Positions 56,494 to 64,000 of a stretch of 64,000 nt of DNA are shown piece by piece. Below the pieces are notes generated by a model. That model had not been told where the DNA came from. It searched no databases and saw only the letters and a list, made by a program, of their open reading frames with translations. Every line of letters begins with the position of its first letter. The first letter of the stretch is position 1. The position numbers and the translations under genes were made by a program. This stretch comes from Alcanivoracaceae bacterium (GTDB lineage Bacteria > Pseudomonadota > Gammaproteobacteria > Pseudomonadales > Alcanivoracaceae), in assembly GCA_029212745.1 (NCBI GenBank), contig JARGOL010000006.1, forward strand, positions 1 to 64,000, read 5' to 3'.

Positions 56494-57531
56494 TCAATCC
56501 TGACGCTTGAGGTACTGGCGTGGGGTCTGTCCCGTCCACTGCTTGAACGCGCGGGTGAACGCACTCTGCTCGCTGTAGCCGAGCATGAACGCCACCTCGC
56601 TGAGACTGATGCGACCTTCATCCAGATACTGGCGCGCCAGTTCACTGCGCACCTGGCGCAACAGGCGGCCGAAATTGAGCTGACGCCCGGCGAGACGCCG
56701 ATGCACGGTGCGGGCGGACATGGCCAGGGCATGTGCAAGGCCATCCAGCGTCGGCGTGCCTTCGGGCAAGGCACGGCGGAGGTAGTCGCGCACCTGCTGC
56801 TCGAAATCATCCTGGCCATCAGGCAAGACCTTGAGCAGCGACTCGGCCTGCTGGTTAAGCAGCTGGAACAGGGCCGGATCCCGGTTGCTGATCGGCTGCG
56901 CCAGCACCGCCATGGGCAGGGCCAGGGTCAGGGCCGGCTGCTCAAAACGTACGTCTTCGATGCCGCTTTCCGTGTAGGCGGCCAGCGGCGCCGTGGGTGT
57001 GTGCACAAACTGCAGGGACACCTGCCCCAGCCAGTCGCGGAAATCGGCGTCACTGAGTTCGGCGCCTACCATGATGCGCACAAAGTTGATCAGGCCATAG
57101 ACCAGGGTCTCGTCCGACAGCCCCACACCCAGGGTGCGCTCGTGCTGCGGCCAGACAAAACGCAGCTGGTCACCAACAAAGGCGGCCTCCCCCAGACTGC
57201 CGCCGTAGAGCAGCAACTGGTAGCGCTCGAACTGCGCCAGCGCCTCACCGAGGGTGTTGGCACTCAACACCAGGTAACCCAGCACGCCGCAGTGTGCCGG
57301 CTTGATGATGCTGCCGATATGAATGCCCAGGGCCGGGTCGTCAACACGCTGGTACAGCGCTTCAAGTGCCGCGCACCACTGGCCGTATGGCATCCGCCCG
57401 GTGGAACAGGCCTGCGGCGCGCTCTCGCGCACCCCCACCGAGGCCAGCGCCTCGCTGATCACCGCCGCTGGCACACCGAAGCGCTCACCGTAACTGCCCA
57501 GCAACCCGGTGAGGTCACTGGCTACGGTCAT
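56494..57531 (-). CDS. AraC-family transcriptional regulator (OruR-like)
   Basis: 345 residues: an N-terminal arabinose-binding-like ligand domain (LLGSYGERFGVPAAVISEAL, GVLGYLVLSANTLGEALAQF) and a C-terminal double HTH (GLAHALAMSARTVHRRLAGR; ISLSEVAFMLGYSEQSAFTR). It is similar in build to OruR/ArgR-type regulators of lipid or amino acid use. It is divergent from the fatty-acid-hydroxylase-family gene 239 bp away and probably controls it. ATG 57531 is used; a TTG at 57558 is the alternative. Confidence 0.9.
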   Translation of the reverse strand: MTVASDLTGLLGSYGERFGVPAAVISEALASVGVRESAPQACSTGRMPYGQWCAALEALYQRVDDPALGIHIGSIIKPAHCGVLGYLVLSANTLGEALAQFERYQLLLYGGSLGEAAFVGDQLRFVWPQHERTLGVGLSDETLVYGLINFVRIMVGAELSDADFRDWLGQVSLQFVHTPTAPLAAYTESGIEDVRFEQPALTLALPMAVLAQPISNRDPALFQLLNQQAESLLKVLPDGQDDFEQQVRDYLRRALPEGTPTLDGLAHALAMSARTVHRRLAGRQLNFGRLLRQVRSELARQYLDEGRISLSEVAFMLGYSEQSAFTRAFKQWTGQTPRQYLKRQD

Positions 57532-57769
57532 ATGCTGTGTCTTCGAATCCGTATCCAAGGCGGCAGATGCTCCAGGGTAGTGGCGTATCTTCTGCAGGGT
57601 TGGCGCCCACGGGGCCGTTCTACAGCCTGCCGCCGGTGGCGAGAATTGTCAAAAGTTAGTCCGGCCGCGTCAATATTCCAGCGCCATTGCGCCCTACAGT
57701 GGTCAGCATCCGGGTACCACCCGCGCTGCAATCCGGTCCTGCGGGACCGCACTGAATCAGGAGACACTG

Positions 57770-58672
57770 ATGGAAGACCTGGCCCGCGCCCTGCTTTTCG
57801 TGTTCGCTTTTGGCGCCGTGTTTGTAGGCTGCATGGTGATTGAAGCCATCTACTGCAGCCGCACCGGCCGCGGCCACCTGTACGATTTCAAGGAAACGCT
57901 GGCCAACCTGGCCACGGGCGCGTCATACAAGATCGTCGACGGCATCGCCATCGCCCTGGTGATCTCCACCTGCTACGACCTGGTCACGCCCTATGGCCTG
58001 GGCTGGCGCCCGGAGCTGGGTGTGATCAGCGTGCTGGCCACGATCATCTTCACCGACCTTTTCATGTATGTGAACCACCTGGCCCAGCACAAGATCCGCT
58101 GGTTCTGGAGCGTCCATGTGACGCACCACTCCTCACCGCGCATGAACCTGTCCACCGCCCTGCGCCAGAATTTTCTCAACGCACTCACCGGCAACTGGGT
58201 GCTGATGTGGATCCCGCTGGCACTGATCGGGTTTGACCGTGACTGGGTGTTGATCGCCATCGAGGCGAACCTGGTCTATCAGTTCTTCATGCACTCGGAG
58301 GTGTTCAACGCACCGAAATGGTGGGGCAAGGTGTTCAACACGCCCTCGCACCACCGCGTGCACCATGGCAGCAACCCGGCGCAGATCGATCGCAACTTCG
58401 GTGGCGTGCTGATCATCTGGGACAAGCTGTTCGGCACCTTCCAGGCGGAAGAGACCGCCGGTGAAATCCGCTACGGTGTACCGCGCATGCCGGCCAGACC
58501 CTACAACCCGGTATACCTGCAACTGCATGAGTTCGGCGAGATGTTCCGGGACGTTGCAAAATACCGTGACCCGCGCATCCTGCTGATGACACCGGAGTGG
58601 GTGCACCGGCGCAACACCCCGGCACCTGAGGCGTCCGGGCAAGCAACCGCCCCGGAAACGGCGACGCCCTGA
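57770..58672 (+). CDS. Sterol desaturase/fatty acid hydroxylase family protein
   Basis: 300 residues, a membrane di-iron oxygenase. His boxes: HLAQH (MYVNHLAQHKIRWFW), HVTHH (WSVHVTHHSSPRMN), HSEVFNA, and HHRVHHGSN, the standard eight-His arrangement. Several transmembrane helices are in the first 160 residues. Bacterial members hydroxylate or desaturate hopanoids, sterols or alkyl glycerols (as in alkylglycerol monooxygenase); the substrate is not shown here. The AraC gene is divergent and may regulate it. Confidence 0.92.
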   Translation: MEDLARALLFVFAFGAVFVGCMVIEAIYCSRTGRGHLYDFKETLANLATGASYKIVDGIAIALVISTCYDLVTPYGLGWRPELGVISVLATIIFTDLFMYVNHLAQHKIRWFWSVHVTHHSSPRMNLSTALRQNFLNALTGNWVLMWIPLALIGFDRDWVLIAIEANLVYQFFMHSEVFNAPKWWGKVFNTPSHHRVHHGSNPAQIDRNFGGVLIIWDKLFGTFQAEETAGEIRYGVPRMPARPYNPVYLQLHEFGEMFRDVAKYRDPRILLMTPEWVHRRNTPAPEASGQATAPETATP

Positions 58673-58687
58673 GCACGCCAGCCAGTA

Positions 58688-59365
58688 TTACTCGAGCAGC
58701 GCCAGCAACTGCTTCGCGGCTTCCTCGCTGGAGGCCGGGTTCTGCCCGGTCACCAGCAGGCCGTCGGTGACCGCGAACGCGCCCCAGTCATCGGTGCGCT
58801 GGTAATCACCGCCTTTGGACTTGAGTTCATCTTCCAGCAGGAACGGCACCACATCCGTCAACCCTACAGCCTCTTCCTCGCTGTTGCTGAAGCCAGTGAC
58901 ACGCTTGCCCTTGACCAGTGGCTCACCGTCGGCAGAACGCGGATGACGCAGCACGGCCGGCGCATGGCAGACAGCGCCCACCGGCTTGCCTGCTTTGCAG
59001 AATGCCTCGATCAAGGCAATAGAGTCGGCATCTTCCGCCAGGTCCCAGAGCGGGCCATGTCCGCCCGGGTAGAAAATGGCGTCATAGTCATCGGCATTCA
59101 CCTCAGACAGCGGACGTGTGCTCGCCAGCGCGCGCTGATCTGCCTCGCTGGCCTTGAAGCGATCGGTGGCGGCGGTCTGGGCATCCTCGGCATCACTTTT
59201 CGGGTCGATGGGTGGCTGTCCGCCGGCGGGCGATGCCAGGGTGATGCGGGCGCCGGCATCCTTGAACACGTAGTACGGCGCGGCAAATTCCTCCAGCCAG
59301 AAACCGGTCTTTTCGCCGGTGTCGCCAAGCGCGTCATGGGATGTCAGGACCATCAGGATGTTCAT
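58688..59365 (-). CDS. DJ-1/PfpI-family type 1 glutamine amidotransferase-like protein
   Basis: 225 residues. DJ-1/PfpI fold with the nucleophilic elbow GAVCHAPAVL near residue 130 and the upstream YPGGHGPLWDL; Glu in KTGFWLEEFAAPYY near residue 22 matches the Hsp31/glyoxalase III-like subfamily (Cys-His-Glu). Likely roles: methylglyoxal/glyoxal detoxification or protein deglycation. ATG 59365 has GGGGAGG upstream. It faces the thiol peroxidase gene divergently; both fit a stress role. Confidence 0.88.
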   Translation of the reverse strand: MNILMVLTSHDALGDTGEKTGFWLEEFAAPYYVFKDAGARITLASPAGGQPPIDPKSDAEDAQTAATDRFKASEADQRALASTRPLSEVNADDYDAIFYPGGHGPLWDLAEDADSIALIEAFCKAGKPVGAVCHAPAVLRHPRSADGEPLVKGKRVTGFSNSEEEAVGLTDVVPFLLEDELKSKGGDYQRTDDWGAFAVTDGLLVTGQNPASSEEAAKQLLALLE

Positions 59366-59531
59366 GTCGCCTCCCCTTTCGGATACGGATAGTGTGAGGA
59401 TGCAGGAAGCATGAACGCGCATGACCAGCGCGTGAAACGCCCGCCGGGATAGCACATACGTGCCATTCACCCGCTCTTTATTGCCCGTCTCCCAGGGTGC
59501 CCGACAACAACCCCACTATGGAGGATTAACG

Positions 59532-60038
59532 ATGAGTACAGTGCACTTGCAAGGCAACCCTGTACAAACGTCCGGCGACCTGCCCGGCAACGGCGACAAG
59601 GCCCCGGACTTCAAGGTGGTAACGCCAGAGCTTGATGAAGTCAGTCTGAGCGAACTTGCTGGCAAAAAAGTGGTGCTGAATATTTTCCCCAGCGTCGACA
59701 CCGAGGTCTGTGCCCTGCAACTCAAGTCGTTCGCCAACAAGCTGGCCGGCCGGGATGACGTGGCACCCGTGTTTGTATCCATGGACCTGCCCTTCGCCCA
59801 GGCCCGCTTCTGCGCTGCGGAAGGCGTGGACAACGCCATCACCGGGTCGGATTTTCGCTATCGCTCCCTGGCCGACAGCTACGGCGTTGCCCTGACGGAC
59901 GGGCCGCTTGCCGGTCTGTATGCCCGTGCCACGCTGGTGATCGACAGTGGCGGCGTGGTCCGCTACAGCCAGCTCGTCAACGAGATTACCGACGAACCGG
60001 ATTACGAGGCCGCCATGGCGGCACTGGATGACCTCTAA
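59532..60038 (+). CDS. tpx: Thiol peroxidase (Tpx, atypical 2-Cys peroxiredoxin)
   Basis: 168 residues, matching E. coli Tpx (168). Reduces H2O2 and alkyl hydroperoxides with thioredoxin, in the cytoplasm or periplasm. Peroxidatic Cys in FPSVDTEVCALQ near residue 60 and resolving Cys in FAQARFCAAEG near residue 94, the normal Tpx positions. ATG 59532 follows GAGGATTAACG. It is monocistronic, with a 297-bp gap before the response regulator gene. Confidence 0.95.
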   Translation: MSTVHLQGNPVQTSGDLPGNGDKAPDFKVVTPELDEVSLSELAGKKVVLNIFPSVDTEVCALQLKSFANKLAGRDDVAPVFVSMDLPFAQARFCAAEGVDNAITGSDFRYRSLADSYGVALTDGPLAGLYARATLVIDSGGVVRYSQLVNEITDEPDYEAAMAALDDL

Positions 60039-60335
60039 TGGCCCTGGCCGGAGGCATGCCACGCGTGTCTCCGGCGTGCTGTTCCTGCCGTGCTTGATGA
60101 GCCGTGAGTGCGCCAGTCATACAATGATAAAAGGGCCTTTCCTGCCATCTCACCGTCGGGCCCCTATCTAAACAATATCGTGGCAATAGCGCCCTGATAT
60201 TATTTTTACGAAACTGTTCACACCTTTTACAACGCCATTACAAATCGTTATCCGTACACGGTTGTCAGCCCCCGCCCAAGACATCAGCATGACGTGAAGG
60301 AACCCGAAATTTCCTCAACCAGGGAGGCAGTCAAC

Positions 60336-60791
60336 ATGCACCGGATCATGGTCGTGGACGACGAGGAAAACATCACCCGGGCACTGAGCCGAACGCTGCG
60401 CCAGGACCCTGACTGGGAAGTGGAGACCTATACCAACGCCCAGGATGCGCTGAAGCGTGCCCGCTCTTCCCTTTTTGACGCCATCATCTCGGACTACAAC
60501 ATGCCCGGCGACAATGGCGTGGACTTTCTCAACGCCATGCGGGAAATACAGCCTGACGCCGTGCGCATCCTGCTCACCGGCGTGGTCAATGTGGACACGC
60601 TCATGTCAGCCATCAACAAGGCCGGTGCTTTCCGCTTCTACACCAAACCCTGGGACGATGATGAGCTGATAGCAGGCGTGCGCGAAGGCCTGAGCTTCCA
60701 TGACCTGGCGGTGGAAAACCGGATGCTGGCCGAACAGGTCCGTGACCAGCGTGCCGAGCTTGAACGCTGCCGTATGAAACTTCAGGGCTGA
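60336..60791 (+). CDS. Response regulator receiver protein
   Basis: 151 residues: a receiver domain with the acidic pocket VVDDEE, phospho-acceptor D53 in AIISDYNMPG, a Thr in RILLTGVVN and Lys in FYTKPWDDDEL, followed by a 30-residue coiled coil (NRMLAEQVRDQRAELERCRM) and no DNA-binding domain. It resembles RpfG/HD-domain-associated receivers without an output. ATG 60336 has AGGGAGG upstream. It is the first gene of the operon with the sensor kinase at 60816. Confidence 0.92.
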   Translation: MHRIMVVDDEENITRALSRTLRQDPDWEVETYTNAQDALKRARSSLFDAIISDYNMPGDNGVDFLNAMREIQPDAVRILLTGVVNVDTLMSAINKAGAFRFYTKPWDDDELIAGVREGLSFHDLAVENRMLAEQVRDQRAELERCRMKLQG

Positions 60792-60815
60792 TAGCGCCGT
60801 CGCGGGAGCCGACTC

Positions 60816-62273
60816 ATGAACAGCTGGGAAAGTGTGCTGGCACCGTTGAACATCAGCGGCGAAGGCGCCGTGTTTGTGCTTTTTTCCATTGTCACGCTGC
60901 TGGTGATCATACTGCTGCTGCAGAGGACCTATCGCGCGTCCGTAAACGTGGAAGCACGCCTGGCGGAGTTTTCCTCCCTGTCGGGCAATCCTTTCGGCGG
61001 CCGACTGAAGCTGATCGAGGCGAGTTCCGAAGCGTTTCACCTCAACCGCGCGGCACTGGGGCCGCTTGCCCGCATCATTGACGAATACTGTGTGGTGACG
61101 ATCAAGCCAGACGGCCTGGTGACGTACTGCAATGAACCGTTCATGGCCGTGTGCGGCCAGCCACAATCCGCCCTGGTCGGCAGCCGGCCGGACTTCAACG
61201 CCGACAGCATGGACACACGCTTTACCTGGCCGCGACTGCTGCGCAACCTGAATCCGGACAAGGTCTGGCACGGTGATGTATGCCTGGGCACGCCCGGTGG
61301 AAAGCGCTGGCTGGACTGTTTTGCGTTCCCGATCAGTTTTATTTCCCTGAACGAGGATGGCTACATCCTCTTCGGCACTGACATTACCGACATCAAGCAA
61401 CAGAACGCCGACCTGCAACAGGAAGTGCAACGCCGGGGCGAGACCATCAATCGCATTGAGGGCATGTTGCTGAATTCAGAGAAGATGGCATCCCTGGGCG
61501 TTATCTCTGCCGGCATCGCCCATGAGATCAATAACCCGCTGGCGTTTGTTGACGCCAACATGCGCCACATTACCCAGCACACTGACAGCATGAAACGGAT
61601 ACTCGAGCGGGTTTACCGGCACCTGCCCCCCGAGCAGCTGGCGCGGCTGCTGGACAGGGCCGAAACACCACTGCGCGAGCCACGCCAACTCGCTGCCATG
61701 CTCGAAGACATGCCCGACCTGATCGACGAGACGCGTGACGGTGTCGGCCGGATACGCAAGATCGTCCAGGACCTGAAGTTCTTTTCCAGCCAGCGCGACC
61801 AGGCAGACGAGCATGTGGACCTCGACCATTGCATCAACATCGCCCTGAACCTGGCCCGCCACGAAACCCGCAACCGCATTCAGGTGATCTGCGAGGGCGA
61901 TGACGATGCCCCGGCCATCCATGGCTCCGAGACCCAGCTTTCCCAGGTGTTCCTGAACCTGATCATGAATGCTGCCCAGGCGATGGAGGGACGAGGCGCC
62001 ATTCACATCCGCCGGCACACGGTGGACGGCTGCTGCCATGTCTCCGTGCGCGATGACGGTCCGGGCATTCCGGACAGCGTGATAGAGAGCATCTTCGAGC
62101 CGTTCTTCACGACCAAACCCGCCGGTGAGGGCACCGGCCTGGGCCTGGCCATTTCCCAGGACATCGTCCGCCGCCACGGCGGCACCATCAGCGTATCCAG
62201 CATTCCCGGCAAAGGCACCACCTTCTCCATGGTCTTCCCCCTGCAACAGGCACGGTCACATCATGCCGCCTGA
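60816..62273 (+). CDS. Sensor histidine kinase (PAS, HisKA, HATPase)
   Basis: 485 residues. One transmembrane helix near residues 18-36 (AVFVLFSIVTLLVIILLLQ), a PAS domain (about 88-205, VVTIKPDGLVTYCNEPF to GTDITDIKQQN), a coiled coil, a HisKA domain with phospho-acceptor H236 in ISAGIAHEINNPLAF, and a HATPase (N-box LIMNAAQAME, G1 VRDDGPGIPD, F-box FEPFFTTKP, G2 GEGTGLGLAI). The NtrB-like organisation with a PAS sensor suggests a redox or small-molecule input. It overlaps the downstream Cys-motif gene by 11 bp. Confidence 0.94.
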   Translation: MNSWESVLAPLNISGEGAVFVLFSIVTLLVIILLLQRTYRASVNVEARLAEFSSLSGNPFGGRLKLIEASSEAFHLNRAALGPLARIIDEYCVVTIKPDGLVTYCNEPFMAVCGQPQSALVGSRPDFNADSMDTRFTWPRLLRNLNPDKVWHGDVCLGTPGGKRWLDCFAFPISFISLNEDGYILFGTDITDIKQQNADLQQEVQRRGETINRIEGMLLNSEKMASLGVISAGIAHEINNPLAFVDANMRHITQHTDSMKRILERVYRHLPPEQLARLLDRAETPLREPRQLAAMLEDMPDLIDETRDGVGRIRKIVQDLKFFSSQRDQADEHVDLDHCINIALNLARHETRNRIQVICEGDDDAPAIHGSETQLSQVFLNLIMNAAQAMEGRGAIHIRRHTVDGCCHVSVRDDGPGIPDSVIESIFEPFFTTKPAGEGTGLGLAISQDIVRRHGGTISVSSIPGKGTTFSMVFPLQQARSHHAA

Positions 62274-62961
62274 GGTACGTTACATATTCCGCTACCGGGA
62301 CGGTGCGGAAGAATGTGTGGATATCCATCACGATGCCAGCGGCACGCTGATCGTACCGCCGACCTTCGAGCCGCCGGACTGGACAGCGCTGGAATGCGAG
62401 CAGTGCAGCCACTGCCCTTTGAACGCCAGGCAGAATCCGCGCTGCCCGGTGGCGGTCAACATCGCCCTGGTCTGCGCCGACCGGCCGCTGGGCGAGTCAC
62501 ACACGCCCGTGTCACTGCGGGTGGTGACGCCGCAACGGGAGTACCGCATCGAGACCACCGTACAACGGGCCATGAGCGCCCTGCTTGGCCTCGCCGGGGC
62601 CCTCAGCAGCTGCCCGTACACCCGCCCCCTGCGCGCCATGGCGCTGAGTCACCTGCCGGTGGCCACTGAGCGTGAATCACTGGTACGCATGACGTCATTG
62701 CACCTGCTCAGCCAGTACATCCGCCAGCAGCAGGACCCGTCCGTGGCGGTTTCACTGGACGACCTGCCCCAGGTTTACAAGGACCTGGCCACGCTCAATC
62801 ACGGCATGGCACGCCGCCTGCGCCACGTGAAAGGCACGGATGCGGCCCTCAACGCCATAGTGCTCCTGGACATCCTGTCCCGCGATATTCGCATTGAGCT
62901 GGACCAGGCCGTGCCCCGCCTGGGTGAGTACCTGGGGATGACACCCACCGGGCAGGACTGA
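62263..62961 (+). CDS. Cys-motif (CxxCP...CP) protein of unknown function, short form
   Basis: 232 residues, cytoplasmic. It has ECEQCSHCPLNARQNPRCPV near residue 45, and further Cys in NIALVCADRP and SSCPYTRPL. The rest is helical and matches the protein at 39398 (for example ETTVQRAMSALLGL against ETSLQRVIASMLDL; DLPQVYKDLATLNHGMARRL against GLTRIYNDLHILNTAVASRL). ATG 62263 overlaps the kinase stop, so it is co-translated; a longer frame from 62125 lies inside the kinase gene. The likely role is a partner or input/output of the two-component system (inference). Confidence 0.78.
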   Translation: MPPEVRYIFRYRDGAEECVDIHHDASGTLIVPPTFEPPDWTALECEQCSHCPLNARQNPRCPVAVNIALVCADRPLGESHTPVSLRVVTPQREYRIETTVQRAMSALLGLAGALSSCPYTRPLRAMALSHLPVATERESLVRMTSLHLLSQYIRQQQDPSVAVSLDDLPQVYKDLATLNHGMARRLRHVKGTDAALNAIVLLDILSRDIRIELDQAVPRLGEYLGMTPTGQD

Positions 62962-63205
62962 ACCATGCGCTGGCCGTGCCCCGAAAAGGGGCAGTCACGC
63001 CGGCATGCCAGCGAAGATAATCGTTGACTTGCCCCACCAACCGGGTACTCTGGGCGGGCTAGAAAGTACAGCTTATCTTTATGTCACACCTGTTCGTTGT
63101 CCGGTTTCCGGTCTCCGTCCTGCAGTCCATAAGTAATGCGAATACTTCCCGGCACAACCGCCATCCTGGGAGGTGGCGCATTCAAATCTTGTAAAGGACA
63201 GATCT
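62962..63205 (+). promoter_or_regulatory. Long leader of the cold-shock gene
   Basis: 244 bp without a gene before csp. It includes an A/T-rich patch and AAAGGA at 63193-63198. Cold-shock genes usually have long structured leaders that act as RNA thermosensors; a structure is not proven here. Confidence 0.35.
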
Positions 63206-63412
63206 ATGTCAACCGTAACCGGTACCGTAAAGTGGTTTAACGAATCCAAAGGCTTCGGCTTCATCGAGCAGCAGAACGGCCCTGACGTGTTTGCACACTT
63301 CAGCGCCATCCAGGGCGACGGCTTCCGTACCCTGCACGAAGGCCAGCAGGTGGAATTCACCATCACGCAAGGTCAGAAAGGCCCGCAGGCGAGCAACATC
63401 GTTCCTGTATAA
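63206..63412 (+). CDS. Cold-shock protein, CspA family
   Basis: 68 residues, a single OB-fold cold-shock domain that binds single-stranded RNA/DNA as a chaperone. RNP1 is KGFGFIEQ and RNP2 is VFAHFSAI; the start [16 protein letters not shown] and end [10 protein letters not shown] are typical. ATG 63206 has AAAGGA upstream; an in-frame ATG at 63173 is less likely. Terminator at 63447. Member type (CspA, CspD or CspE-like) cannot be told. Confidence 0.95.
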   Translation: MSTVTGTVKWFNESKGFGFIEQQNGPDVFAHFSAIQGDGFRTLHEGQQVEFTITQGQKGPQASNIVPV

Positions 63413-63446
63413 GCCGTTCTGATCGTCTGCTTTCGGGCAGACAACG

Positions 63447-63475
63447 AAAAAGCCGGGCATTGCCCGGCTTTTTTT
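63447..63475 (+). terminator. Intrinsic terminator of the cold-shock gene
   Basis: AAAAAGCCGGGCA-T-TGCCCGGCTTTTTTT, 35 bp after the stop. Confidence 0.92.
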
Positions 63476-63657
63476 ATGCCTGCGACGCAGCACGGGGCCG
63501 AACCCCTCACCCACCGCGGACACAGGCTGATGTCGTCCGACAGACGTGGCACCCGATCGGCCCACAAAACGATACATCCGCAGGCACAAACGGCTACAAT
63601 GCCGCCCCCTTTTGCGCCCCTCGGCGCACCATGGATCTACTGGAAGTTACCTGTCTC

Positions 63658-64000
63658 ATGATCTCCACCGCCAACATCACCATGCAGTTCGGCCCCAAGC
63701 CGCTGTTCGAGAACGTCTCCGTGAAATTCGGCAAGGGAAACCGCTATGGCCTTATCGGTGCCAACGGCTGCGGCAAGTCCACGTTCATGAAGATCCTCGG
63801 TGGTGAACTCGAGCCCTCCAACGGCCAGGTGATGCTGGAACCCAACGTACGCCTGGGCAAACTGCGCCAGGACCAGTTTGCCTATGAGCAACACAGCGTC
63901 ATCGACACGGTGATCATGGGCCACGCCGAGCTGGCCCGGGTAAAGGCCGAGCGTGACCGCATCTACGGCCTCGCCGAGATGAGCGAGGAAGACGGCATGG
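63658..64000 (+). CDS. ABC-F family ATPase, YbiT-like, 5' part only
   Basis: The first 114 residues are present; the gene runs off the window. Walker A is GANGCGKST at about residues 38-46, preceded by [20 protein letters not shown] and followed by [22 protein letters not shown], very like E. coli YbiT. ABC-F proteins are cytoplasmic, soluble ATPases that act on the ribosome in translation quality control. ATG 63658 matches the family's start; an upstream in-frame ATG at 63631 is less likely. Confidence 0.9.
   Translation, partial: MISTANITMQFGPKPLFENVSVKFGKGNRYGLIGANGCGKSTFMKILGGELEPSNGQVMLEPNVRLGKLRQDQFAYEQHSVIDTVIMGHAELARVKAERDRIYGLAEMSEEDGM

Overview
The window looks like chromosome from a GC-rich marine gammaproteobacterium. 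Gene content and style (folD next to a tRNA-Pro, glnS/ppiB/ppiA/lpxH, acnB, MiaE, a YbiT-type ABC-F protein, many lipid-active enzymes, GGGAGAGGG-type intergenic palindromes) suggest the Alcanivorax/Isoalcanivorax group of oil-degrading bacteria. That genus assignment is an inference from gene content, not a database result.

Layout. 1-5.7 kb: tRNA-Pro, folD, a 123-bp tandem palindromic repeat, a LysR regulator divergent from a YcaC-like hydrolase, an LtrA membrane protein and a pirin. 5.8-9.5 kb: core housekeeping (glnS, cytoplasmic and periplasmic cyclophilins, lpxH). 9.5-23.2 kb: an accessory block in which three large secreted right-handed beta-helix proteins (choice-of-anchor Q type, minus strand) alternate with plus-strand genes: an Asp/Asn hydroxylase-like + sulfotransferase + DUF4915 fusion, a small 2OG-Fe(II) oxygenase, and a stand-alone DUF4915 protein. 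Bidirectional terminators separate the convergent pairs, and the two DUF4915 genes share a conserved upstream element. I propose this as a surface-protein modification system. 23.3-28.7 kb: miaE, a lipid A acyltransferase-like gene, a small periplasmic protein and acnB. 28.7-33.1 kb: a lipoprotein gene, a diverged second copy of the acnB 3' end carrying a stop, and then an AT-rich two-gene module (GHKL ATPase + tandem phosphoribosyltransferase-like protein) that looks horizontally acquired and may be a conflict/defence system.

33.2-40.4 kb: an operon with two double-TM2 membrane proteins, a lipoprotein and a frameshifted gene; then a histone-deacetylase-family enzyme, a ferritin-like DUF2202 protein, a PF10118 metal-dependent hydrolase and a Cys-motif protein. 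40.8-44.1 kb: a lipase-like lipoprotein and an OmpA-family protein. 44.4-52.5 kb: an alpha-dioxygenase-like heme peroxidase, a MalT-type LuxR regulator and a divergent di-heme cytochrome c lipoprotein, probably one oxidative pathway. 52.8-59.4 kb: a LysE exporter, an adjacent cohesin-like/dockerin-containing pair, an AraC regulator divergent from a fatty-acid-hydroxylase-family protein, and a DJ-1/PfpI protein. 59.5-64 kb: thiol peroxidase; a response regulator, sensor kinase and Cys-motif protein operon (the last is a paralogue of the gene at 39.4 kb); a cold-shock protein; and the start of an ABC-F ATPase gene.

All function calls rest on reading motifs by eye; no searches were run. Starts were chosen by ribosome-binding sites and family length where possible.
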